The notes: a model not told the origin generated them from the letters alone. DNA of 14,890 bases from an uncultured bacterium (GCA_937923585.1 CALDSM010000516.1:1-14890), one strand, 5' to 3'. Shown: positions 1-7,444, counted from the first letter of the stretch. A program made the numbers and translations.

Positions 1-1329
<1,329 letters not shown>

Positions 1330-1388
1330 CGCCCGGCCCTGATGTCTTCATGGTCAACGGTCAATTGTACGTTGCCAATTAAAGATCT

Positions 1389-1418
1389 GGAACGTTCGTT
1401 CCGCGATCATTTATACTT
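1389..1418 (+). promoter_or_regulatory. Probable promoter of the tRNA gene
   Basis: A consensus-like -10 hexamer TATACT lies at 1413-1418, ending 11 bases before the first base of the mature tRNA. That leaves room for a transcript start near 1425. The -35 is weak: GGAACG at 1389-1394 gives an 18-bp spacer. A small inverted repeat, GGAAC/GTTCC, overlaps the -35 area. Confidence 0.45.
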
Positions 1419-1429
1419 CGCCGACAAAC

Positions 1430-1506
1430 GGGCCTTTAGCTCAGTTGGTTAGAGCAGGAGACTCATAATCTCTTGGTCGTAGGTTCGAGTCCTACAAGGC
1501 CCACCA
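1430..1506 (+). tRNA. tRNA with CAT anticodon, probably tRNA-Ile(CAU) (lysidine-type)
   Basis: A complete 77-nt cloverleaf. The acceptor stem GGGCCTT pairs with AAGGCCC at 1496-1502, the discriminator base is A (1503), and the CCA end is encoded (1504-1506). The D-arm is GCTC/GAGC. The anticodon stem GGAGA/TCTCT carries loop CTCATAA, so the anticodon is CAT. The T-arm is GTAGG-TTCGAGT-CCTAC. CAT anticodons occur in initiator Met, elongator Met and the minor Ile tRNA whose C34 is changed to lysidine. From memory, the anticodon-arm and variable-loop string GACTCATAATC.CTTGGTCG is that of E. coli tRNA-Ile2, while elongator Met has a different anticodon stem. The gene is the integration target of the island that follows. 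Confidence 0.93.
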
Positions 1507-1517
1507 GTGAAATCAAA
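1455..1517 (+). repeat. attL: tRNA-side copy of the 63-bp attachment repeat
   Basis: Bases 1455-1517 (3' part of the tRNA from the anticodon stem on, plus 11 bases beyond CCA) are identical to 7351-7413. The similarity continues after a one-A indel with GGACTT (1518-1523 and 7415-7420). This copy keeps the whole tRNA functional. Duplication of a tRNA 3' end is the usual footprint of tyrosine-recombinase integration. Confidence 0.9.
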
Positions 1518-1546
1518 GGACTTATGGGATTTTCCGTAAGTCCTTT
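1515..1546 (+). terminator. Hairpin terminator directly after the tRNA (island-derived)
   Basis: AAAGGACTTA at 1515-1524 pairs perfectly with TAAGTCCTTT at 1537-1546 around a 12-base loop. The A-run before and T-rich run after fit a Rho-independent terminator for the tRNA. Its 5' arm starts inside the att repeat and the rest lies within the island, so integration replaced the original terminator (compare 7411-7444). Confidence 0.65.
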
Positions 1547-1564
1547 CTTGTGTCAGGACCCACA

Positions 1565-1583
1565 ATGGGGCACTTATGGGGCA
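1565..1583. repeat. Tandem ATGGGGCA repeats, possible integrase arm sites
   Basis: ATGGGGCA occurs at 1565-1572 and 1576-1583, 11 bp apart (about one helical turn), roughly 50 bp inside the left att site. Short helically phased direct repeats at this distance resemble tyrosine-integrase arm-type sites. No matching copy was found near the right att, so the assignment is tentative. The rest of 1547-1769 shows no convincing gene. Confidence 0.3.
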
Positions 1584-1769
1584 ATGCCGAATTGGAGGGC
1601 AGGGGATGCCTGGGTAACAGAAGGGGTGAAGTGTATTTTTGTAAACGATTGTAGCTTCAATCATGATCACGCGAAAGAAGGGCAAACGCCCCCAGACACC
1701 CACAGGGCAGGATACAACCCCCTGTTCTGTCCAATTCTCCAATTTGGTGCTGATCGACCAGACCATTAC

Positions 1770-4700
1770 CTATTCGAGTGGCACTCTGAGCCTGGTTCGG
1801 TCGGCCGCCTCCAACAACGGTGACAGCAGCTTTAGTCCTTCCAAGTACTGACGCAAATCGGGCACCTCGCGCTCATCAAGGGAGCATTTGCTTTCCGTAG
1901 AAGTGAATATGTAGTCATCGAGGTGCCAGGCGAAGATATTAGTATCCTTTATTAACTCTCCGCAAAGCAGCTTTCCCGCCAGAAAATCGTCTATGCACGC
2001 CTGGTTCGTGACATGGGAGTCGATGGATATTCTAAACTGCCATGCCATTAGCGCCAACGCTTTGAGTTCAATGCGGCACGGGCGGTGTGTCCAGATCCAA
2101 GTATCATTAATGGGGAGATCTCGCCACACCGGTTCCGCCTCGTCAGGTCGGTCAATTTCTTCGCGAAGGAACACCGCTATCGGTTCCGACCTGCCCCCTA
2201 CCTCCAGCCTGTTATCAACCCCTTTGACCGCGTGTAGTTCGGCACGCGCGTCCTTGGACTTCAATTCAATCAACAGGTCCAAGAACTTCAGGAGGTTCTT
2301 GTAGACTGAGAAAGGGGCGTACACACTGTTATCGGCCAAATCCAACCAAGCCCTTTGCACTCCAAATGTAGCCGCGAGGGAGTCGAGCGTCTCATTGTTG
2401 AAGTGTTGTAGCAGCCGTTCATCATCAAGCACGTCCGCGGTCGTCAGATGTTTCATTGCTGGAACCACGCGGATGCACTGCAATCGTTTAAGATCTTGAG
2501 ATTCTAGAATCCTGTCGAACCGCCCGACTATCTCCTCTTTCGACCGTTCACGATTATCGGTTCGGCGGAATGGTGACCTGTGGAGGATATAATCCGCTAG
2601 GTGTCTCACAAATCTGGGCACAGCGCCCGAAGACGACCCGGTCGTCGCAGACTTCACATTGGATGTGGGGTGGGAAAGGTCGGTGGTTGGCGTAACCGCA
2701 GATAAGAACGCGGCTTTCAAGTCAGCCACAGTTGAGAACGTAGTTCGACAATTATTGAAATCCCCTGCCCTGCTAAAATCCACGGTCGAATGAACCATCA
2801 TTTGGTACAAAATGGAACTCGCGGCCGCAATATCCGTTTTCAAAGTTCTCTGTCTTGATTTATCCGACATGTTCGATAGAGTGGAGTCATACAGAATATC
2901 GATGATTTTCGCTTTGTCAACATCGATTATGACATTTCCCACATGCAAATCCATGTGAGCAAGGCCTTTGGAGTGTATGTGTTCCAGCGCAGCAAGAATT
3001 CCAGTTCCAATCCTTTCAACCTCGTGATTGAACAATCTTGCTCCGCTCAGCAGACTTTCCAAAGTTGGCCCATCCACCAGTTCCATAACTAGTGCTTCAA
3101 CGGGACGACCAGACTCTGGATGAGGCAATGTTGTGACGGCGAACACTGTCACGATGTTCGGGTGAGGAGCTCGCGCTAACGCTCTCGCCTGATTAAGTAC
3201 AAAGTTTTGAGATATCGCCACAGAAGGATTGAAATACTTTACTGCAACGCATATATCTAGTGCAGTATCTATCCCTTTATAAGTCTCGGCATATGCACCT
3301 TTACCCAGCAAACCCGTAATTCGAATTCGCGAATCGTTCGTTTCTTCGTCAACTACCGAAATAGGTGCGGCTTGGGGTTGGACCAACGCTGTTAGTGTCG
3401 GTTGAGAGTCGCCGTGAAGGCCCTCATTTGTAGCCTGCCGTACTGCGTTCAATTCCGTGGCGGGTGGTGACGCTGTCGCCGACTTCACCGGAGGCAAACC
3501 GCTGCTCAGTATCCCCCTTTCCCTTAGCCATGACACAGTTTCCGGTGCTAGGTGATGTCTTGTATACGGGTCCCTGCATGCCAACAAGACAAATTCTTCG
3601 TCATCAAATGTGACGGATAGCCTCTTCTCGCAAACCATCAACCGCGTCCAGCCGAGGAAATCGTACATATACCGGCGTTTGTCGTAATCAGCCCCCCTCA
3701 GAAGATGATGACGAATGATTTCGTCCTGTTTTCGGCTGAGTTTAACTGAGGAGGTGTCATGGGCTCTGCAGCGACGCATCAAATTGGCAAAAACAGCATC
3801 AGGGGAGTATTCAAGCTCCAACTGTTCCTCCGGTGTGGCCGGTTCACTGGGGGGCGTTCGATCCGTAGTTCCCATCGTGTCGGCCTGTCCGGTGTCTGCC
3901 GGTGCCACCGCTGGGCTTGATGTGGCGGGAAGACCTTTCCCCAGTAATCCCATTGCCCGCGCCCATCCCAGTGCTTCGGGTTTAAGTCGGATGTTCTTCT
4001 GCACCGCAAGTCTGACAAGGGCCTCCGCATCCCAATCCGGGGTTAGTTCACCTTTCCACACCGACTCAAGACGAATCCATAAGTTCATTGCGTCCATGAA
4101 CAGGTAGCGTTCAATGTAGTCAGATTGCTCCCGTGAAAACATCGGCTGGGGGACATCCGTTCTCGGTGTGCCGGGGTTGAGTGCGGGTATCTCGCTTGTA
4201 CTCCCGGCCTTTGCGACCCTCAGTTTGTCGGCCTCTTTGTAAGCCTCTCGCTCTAGGCGGATTTGGGCTCCCCTACAGGCGTCCAAAAAATCAGCCAGAT
4301 CGCCGTCACGGGGAAGGCCGTGTTGCTTGATAAGCCATAGAACCAGTTCCTTCTTATCCCTTCTATAGAGATCCTGCCAGTAGGCTGTGGTCGGCCCCGG
4401 GTCGGGCGGAATGACATACCGCATGACAAAATTCTGTAGGTGTTCCGGAGCGAGCAGACTGTTAAGTCCGTCAAGGAAAAACTGAAAATTCTTCGCGGCG
4501 TTCTCCTTTTGCAGCTTCTTTACAATCGGCCTGCCCGCCGGGTCCAGATCGTCAACATTCGCGTTGGTTATCGCTTCAACAACACCCTCCGGAGTGACCG
4601 GGAATCTCAGTCCGTACATCTTCCGAAAAATGACAATGAGACCCCTCGCGAAGTCGCTGGATTCTTTTGCGCTCTTGCTATACATTTGAGCGAGCACCAC

Positions 4701-5282
4701 CGCTTCATTGGGAACAGCCTTGAACGCCGCCTTTAGCTTGCGATTGGAGAGAGAGTTAACGAGTTCAAACTGTGCCCGTGGGTTCCATCCGGGTGGCGGA
4801 TAGGTGAACTTAAATGTGCAATGGTGATCGTCGTAAAAGTCCAGTTCGTATGTGTGTGCACCCGGAACCAGGGGTATACCCTCTGCGGCCATCCCTTTTA
4901 TGAAATCCACATTGGACACATTGTAGGTAAGGTGCTGCCCTGCCAAGACCCGGTCCACTATGCGGTCTGTGTTCACGCCGTTCTCTATCCATTGCGGGTC
5001 GTCGTAATCGACACAGTGAAAGGCCACGTCCATAAGGCGTTTCAGACCCTCGAACTCCTCTTGGCTACTGCCTATTAGCCCGCTGCCATTCAGTTTATTG
5101 TCTGCGTTGCCAAGCGCTCGTATGAGTTCCCATTCGCTCGGATTGGGGTTTATGTCCTTGTGCCGGTCTATCCACTCGACATACTCTCGGGCTTTGGACG
5201 GACCTACAAGGTGGCGCTCGGCACGCCGAACAAGTTTTTGCCGCGCGTCATCGGTGGGGACTGCGGGCTTCTTCTTGGGCAT
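1770..5282 (-). CDS. 1,170-residue multidomain protein with divergent Ser/Thr-type protein kinase domain
   Basis: The start ATG at 5282 has a good ribosome site (AGAAGGA, 8 bases upstream). The layout has five parts. Residues 1-340 are an unrecognised, mostly helical N-terminal region. Two related modules follow at about 381-456 and 514-600, separated by Pro/Thr/Ala-rich linkers. The protein kinase domain spans about 651-870. A C-terminal region of about 280 residues is unassigned. Kinase marks are the glycine loop (GKGAYAETYKG, 660-670), VAVK with Lys682, HPNIV at 707-711, a catalytic loop HMDLHVGN with Asp778 and Asn783, and Asp795 in IIDIL in place of DFG. HRD Arg is Met777, and the usual alpha-C Glu aligns with Gln698. 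Metal- and ATP-handling residues are kept, so activity is plausible but unusual. There is no transmembrane segment. Codon use is more AT-ending than in the flanks, consistent with transfer. A defence or stress-signalling role is inferred from the island context only. Confidence 0.9.
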   Translation of the reverse strand: MPKKKPAVPTDDARQKLVRRAERHLVGPSKAREYVEWIDRHKDINPNPSEWELIRALGNADNKLNGSGLIGSSQEEFEGLKRLMDVAFHCVDYDDPQWIENGVNTDRIVDRVLAGQHLTYNVSNVDFIKGMAAEGIPLVPGAHTYELDFYDDHHCTFKFTYPPPGWNPRAQFELVNSLSNRKLKAAFKAVPNEAVVLAQMYSKSAKESSDFARGLIVIFRKMYGLRFPVTPEGVVEAITNANVDDLDPAGRPIVKKLQKENAAKNFQFFLDGLNSLLAPEHLQNFVMRYVIPPDPGPTTAYWQDLYRRDKKELVLWLIKQHGLPRDGDLADFLDACRGAQIRLEREAYKEADKLRVAKAGSTSEIPALNPGTPRTDVPQPMFSREQSDYIERYLFMDAMNLWIRLESVWKGELTPDWDAEALVRLAVQKNIRLKPEALGWARAMGLLGKGLPATSSPAVAPADTGQADTMGTTDRTPPSEPATPEEQLELEYSPDAVFANLMRRCRAHDTSSVKLSRKQDEIIRHHLLRGADYDKRRYMYDFLGWTRLMVCEKRLSVTFDDEEFVLLACRDPYTRHHLAPETVSWLRERGILSSGLPPVKSATASPPATELNAVRQATNEGLHGDSQPTLTALVQPQAAPISVVDEETNDSRIRITGLLGKGAYAETYKGIDTALDICVAVKYFNPSVAISQNFVLNQARALARAPHPNIVTVFAVTTLPHPESGRPVEALVMELVDGPTLESLLSGARLFNHEVERIGTGILAALEHIHSKGLAHMDLHVGNVIIDVDKAKIIDILYDSTLSNMSDKSRQRTLKTDIAAASSILYQMMVHSTVDFSRAGDFNNCRTTFSTVADLKAAFLSAVTPTTDLSHPTSNVKSATTGSSSGAVPRFVRHLADYILHRSPFRRTDNRERSKEEIVGRFDRILESQDLKRLQCIRVVPAMKHLTTADVLDDERLLQHFNNETLDSLAATFGVQRAWLDLADNSVYAPFSVYKNLLKFLDLLIELKSKDARAELHAVKGVDNRLEVGGRSEPIAVFLREEIDRPDEAEPVWRDLPINDTWIWTHRPCRIELKALALMAWQFRISIDSHVTNQACIDDFLAGKLLCGELIKDTNIFAWHLDDYIFTSTESKCSLDEREVPDLRQYLEGLKLLSPLLEAADRTRLRVPLE

Positions 5283-5396
5283 GGGTCATATCCTTCTGTT
5301 CGCTCAGGCAGGCCAGCCCAAACGGGGCACCGCGGGAGCTACCGGTCGACTTGAGAAGATCGTAAGACGAACTCCCGCCCAAAGCAAGCAAAATCG

Positions 5397-5425
5397 TTGA
5401 CTATTAACGCCAAGAGTTGTAGCAT
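5397..5425 (+). promoter_or_regulatory. Sigma-70-type promoter of the lipoprotein gene
   Basis: TTGACT (5397-5402), a 17-bp spacer, then TAGCAT (5420-5425). This puts the transcript start near 5432, about 57 bases before the lipoprotein ATG. The kinase gene is transcribed away from the same 206-bp intergenic region. I could not pick out an equally good promoter for it. Confidence 0.55.
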
Positions 5426-5488
5426 TTAGCCAACAGGGGGACGTACCCCAAATTCCAAGAGGGTAGTCAATAAAGGAGGTTGTGACCC

Positions 5489-5785
5489 ATGAAGAAGCCT
5501 ATTCTTTGCCTCGCCATCGCAGTGTTGGTTTCCGTTGCCTTGTGCGGTTGTCCAGCAATTACAGGGTCATCTGTTCCGGTCAGTGTTGGAGACAACGTGA
5601 CTGTCTATCAGGGAACATCGTCCTATTGCTCCGGGTTGGTCAAGCAGATACTCGGGCCGTGGATCATGATTCAGTACGTGCAGGAGAATGTGATACTCAC
5701 GGCGTGGGTCAACACGAACAACTTGGTTTGCATCAGACCGGCCCTATCGGCCACAAAAGCAGGATCAGAACTGCCTGGCAAATAG
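5489..5785 (+). CDS. Small secreted lipoprotein with SH3-like beta-rich domain
   Basis: 98 residues. The start ATG at 5489 is preceded by a near-perfect Shine-Dalgarno, AAAGGAGGT (5472-5480), 8 bases away. The N-terminus is a lipoprotein signal peptide: MKK, a hydrophobic run and a lipobox LCG with lipidated Cys21. The mature 78 residues begin with a short Ser/Thr/Pro linker. They then read VGDNVTVYQG...GLVKQILGPWIMIQYV...AWVNTNNLVCIRP, an alternating pattern that suggests a small SH3/KOW-like barrel. Two further Cys (about 47 and 81) could form a disulfide. I do not recognise the family. It is divergent from the kinase gene. A link to the kinase or Abi protein is only positional; it could be an envelope-anchored sensor or simply unrelated cargo. 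Confidence 0.8.
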   Translation: MKKPILCLAIAVLVSVALCGCPAITGSSVPVSVGDNVTVYQGTSSYCSGLVKQILGPWIMIQYVQENVILTAWVNTNNLVCIRPALSATKAGSELPGK

Positions 5786-5815
5786 ACCAGAAATTATTCC
5801 CCGCAGGGGTATCGC

Positions 5816-5980
5816 TCATGCTGCGGGACACGTCCCGCCTTGCCCCCCTGCCCCCGGTGGGGGCTGGTTGCCGTCGTCGTTGCCGCCGTGGTATAGCAGC
5901 AGCGGGTCGCTGTCCCCGTCATCGGCCAGCAGGTGCGCCGCCGTGCTTCCGGTCGCGTTCGGAGTCTGGGGCTTGTGCAT
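5816..5980 (-). CDS. Doubtful 54-codon ORF, Gly/Pro/Asp-rich
   Basis: ATG at 5980 with GGGAG about 11 bases upstream, and a strong G/C bias at third positions. The product is low-complexity (for example DDGDSDPLLLYHGG and PPPGAGGQGG) with no recognisable domain. Its stop overlaps a following ATG (ATGA) that opens only a 28-codon frame (MSDTPAGNNFW...), as if a translationally coupled second gene had been lost. The ORF sits in the 377-bp gap between the lipoprotein and Abi genes. It could be a remnant of an older gene or chance coding in GC-rich DNA. Confidence 0.25.
   Translation of the reverse strand: MHKPQTPNATGSTAAHLLADDGDSDPLLLYHGGNDDGNQPPPGAGGQGGTCPAA
5823..5864. repeat. Cluster of GC-rich palindromes downstream of the lipoprotein gene
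   Basis: GCGGGAC/GTCCCGC at 5823-5838 (2-base centre) and GCCCCC-GGT-GGGGGC at 5850-5864, preceded by CCCC-GCA-GGGG at 5799-5809. No T-run follows, so a classic terminator is not evident. They could slow transcription leaving the lipoprotein gene. Confidence 0.4.
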
Positions 5981-6033
5981 GACCGCCTCTCCCAATGTCC
6001 CGCGTGTGCCGCGTCCAGCGCCGGCTCTGTGCT

Positions 6034-6068
6034 GGCAAGCGCCTTTCAAGGAGACCAAAAGGCTTGCC
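6034..6068. promoter_or_regulatory. Imperfect inverted repeat overlapping the abi -35 box (possible operator)
   Basis: GGCAAGCGCCTTT (6034-6046) and AAAGGCTTGCC (6058-6068) are reverse complements apart from a 2-base bulge, with an 11-base centre. The right arm covers most of the -35 box of the promoter at 6064-6092. A repressor bound here would block the Abi gene; a stem-loop ending upstream transcription is the alternative. Confidence 0.35.
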
Positions 6069-6092
6069 TTCTCATGGTGCTTATGCTATATT
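6064..6092 (+). promoter_or_regulatory. Sigma-70-type promoter of the Abi_2 gene
   Basis: TTGCCT (6064-6069), exactly 17 bp, then TATATT (6087-6092). Transcription would start near 6099, leaving a leader of about 64 bases before ATG 6163. It is one of the best promoter matches in the window. Confidence 0.6.
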
Positions 6093-6162
6093 TCTATCAG
6101 CGAGCCCGCCGCGCCTCTGCTTGCATGCGTAATTCGGTGGGCGTTTCTTTTTGGAGGGACCC

Positions 6163-7053
6163 ATGCAATACAGCAAACCGGCCTTGACTTATGAGGAACA
6201 AGCCGACCTTCTGCTATGGCGGGGCCTTCAGGCGGACCGGGGGTTGCTAATATCCCGGCTGAAGCGCGTGAATTACTACCGACTGAGCGGCTTTCTCTAC
6301 CCGTTCCGTGACCATAATGACCGTTTCAAGCCCGGCACAAACCTTGATGTCGTGTGGCGGCGCTACACGTTTGACAGACGGCTTCGACTGACCGTGCTGG
6401 ATGCAATTGAGCGGGTCGAGATAGCGATTCGCACCCAGCTTATTTATGAGCATGTCCATCGCTACGGCCCTTTTGGCTATGTCAACCGGGCCACTCTGCC
6501 CAACCTGACCGGCGACAGGTTCAATCAATTTCTAAGCCGTGTCACTGAGGAAACGAAGCGGAGTCATGAAGTGTTCGTTGACCATTTCAAGAAGAAATAC
6601 GGCGACACGCACAATGATCTCCCACTTTGGATTGTCTCTGAAATACTGCCGTTCGGTGCCATGTACACCCTCTTTATGGGTGCTGACCCGGACATCAAAC
6701 GGACCATCGCCGACACCTACCGCATCCCCGACAAAGTCCTGATCTCCTGGCTCAACGTGCTGAACACGGTCCGCAACATCTGTGCGCATCACGGACGCCT
6801 TTGGAACAGGGAGCTGGGTGTCAAGCCCCTGATGCCCAATATCCGAAAGCATCCGCAGTGGCATCAGCCCGTGGCAATCCCCAACCATCGTGTCTTTGCG
6901 GTTCTTACCATCCTCAAGTACATGACCTCCTTCATTGCGCCTCAAAGCGGTTGGCCGATTCGCCTGCATAATCTCCTTGCTGAATACGCGGATATTCCAA
7001 AGGCGTCCATGGGCTTTCCGCAAGACTGGCGGAACTGTCCCATCTGGCAGTGA
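6163..7053 (+). CDS. Abi_2 (AbiD/AbiF-type) abortive-infection HEPN protein
   Basis: 296 residues from ATG 6163, chosen because GGAGG at 6153-6157 is correctly spaced; an upstream in-frame TTG at 6151 overlaps that site. The family signature is clear. The N-terminus KPALTYEEQADLLLWRGL is followed by NYYRLSGFLYPFR (about residues 37-49), a WRRYTFDRRLR helix and the C-terminal motif RNICAHHGRLWNR. That last motif contains R204-x4-H209, the HEPN-type catalytic pattern used by many RNA-cleaving toxins. Known AbiD/AbiD1/AbiF proteins block phage growth in lactococci, and the family belongs to the HEPN superfamily. RNase activity here is inferred from the intact motif. It has its own promoter and possible operator, and its nearest same-strand neighbour is the small lipoprotein gene. 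No separate antitoxin gene is visible. Length is normal and the gene appears intact. Confidence 0.92.
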   Translation: MQYSKPALTYEEQADLLLWRGLQADRGLLISRLKRVNYYRLSGFLYPFRDHNDRFKPGTNLDVVWRRYTFDRRLRLTVLDAIERVEIAIRTQLIYEHVHRYGPFGYVNRATLPNLTGDRFNQFLSRVTEETKRSHEVFVDHFKKKYGDTHNDLPLWIVSEILPFGAMYTLFMGADPDIKRTIADTYRIPDKVLISWLNVLNTVRNICAHHGRLWNRELGVKPLMPNIRKHPQWHQPVAIPNHRVFAVLTILKYMTSFIAPQSGWPIRLHNLLAEYADIPKASMGFPQDWRNCPIWQ

Positions 7054-7170
7054 ATTGGACAGCGTGTCCTCTCCGGCCAGCGTGTAAAGGACATGCCAGC
7101 CGGGGGGTGCGCCGCCGCCTTGGTTGCACTTGTTATTGTCCCATTTAAGGTGTGTTCGGGATGTCCAGCT

Positions 7171-7362
7171 TCATTGTCTCTCTCCCTTCCCGTTCAGGAC
7201 TTCCGACAGCAGGGCTATTAGCGTGTCCCTGTCCAGCCCCTTGAGGGTGTCCAGAATGGCCGCTTTTTCGGTTTCAAGTGCACCGTGGAGTGCACCAGAA
7301 TCGTGCGGATTTTGTAAGTCCTTGTCAGACGGCCCCTTACCGTCCTGCGTCAGGAGACTCAT
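7171..7362 (-). CDS. Doubtful 63-codon ORF whose ATG lies in the right att repeat
   Basis: The C-terminal half reads like a real amphipathic helix (ALETEKAAILDTLKGLDRDT, then LIALLSEVLNGKGERQ) with mostly G/C third positions. The N-terminal half is low-quality. The ATG at 7362 falls inside the duplicated tRNA fragment and has no ribosome site. The real start may be a downstream GTG, or the ORF is the 3' remnant of a longer gene. The frame stays open upstream through the tRNA-derived sequence on both sides of the element. The stop overlaps another ATG (ATGA) that opens only nine codons. The remaining 7054-7170 holds a small hairpin (GGACA-GCG-TGTCC, 7057-7069) and no gene I can support. Confidence 0.3.
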   Translation of the reverse strand: MSLLTQDGKGPSDKDLQNPHDSGALHGALETEKAAILDTLKGLDRDTLIALLSEVLNGKGERQ

Positions 7363-7413
7363 AATCTCTTGGTCGTAGGTTCGAGTCCTACAAGGCCCAC
7401 CAGTGAAATCAAA
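7351..7413 (+). repeat. attR: distal copy of the 63-bp attachment repeat (tRNA 3' fragment)
   Basis: Identical to 1455-1517. It holds the 3' strand of the anticodon arm, variable loop, T-arm, acceptor 3' strand and CCA, but no 5' half, so it cannot make a tRNA. It marks the chromosomal junction of the island. Confidence 0.9.
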
Positions 7414-7444
7414 AGGACTTGCGATACTTCTCGCGAGTCCTTTT
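7411..7444 (+). terminator. Original tRNA terminator, displaced by the island
   Basis: AAAAGGACTTGCGA (7411-7424) pairs with TCGCGAGTCCTTTT (7431-7444) around a 6-base loop, with one G.T pair. It is a longer and stronger stem than the one now next to the intact tRNA, and it lies directly after the tRNA fragment. It is most simply the ancestral terminator of the tRNA gene. Confidence 0.65.

Larger units (their letters stand above)
1455..7413. mobile_element. 5.9-kb genomic island integrated at the tRNA-Ile(CAU) 3' end
   Basis: The element is bounded by two exact 63-bp copies of the tRNA 3' region placed 5,896 bp apart. Only the left copy belongs to a full tRNA. Its largest gene has more A/T-ending codons than rpoD, metG or the sensor kinase gene. 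Cargo: a large kinase protein, a small lipoprotein, an Abi_2 protein and two doubtful short ORFs. I see no integrase, excisionase, transposase or replication gene. It could be a satellite moved by an integrase elsewhere, or an element that lost its recombinase. The boundaries are firm; how it moved is inferred. Confidence 0.85.

Noticed and set aside
1449..1766. Minus-strand 105-codon ORF ending in GPCRTRTYDQEIMSLL
   Set aside because: The recognisable end is the tRNA gene read backwards, a common false ORF. The rest lacks protein-like composition.
1473..1851. Plus-strand ORFs of 116 and 62 codons just inside the left att
   Set aside because: They overlap the tRNA or the 3' end of the kinase gene, have no ribosome site and have no recognisable domain. 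An integrase fragment was looked for here and not found.
6532..7023. 163-codon minus-strand ORF opposite the Abi gene, considered as an antitoxin
   Set aside because: It has no ribosome site and no domain, and it lies fully antisense to a clear Abi_2 frame.
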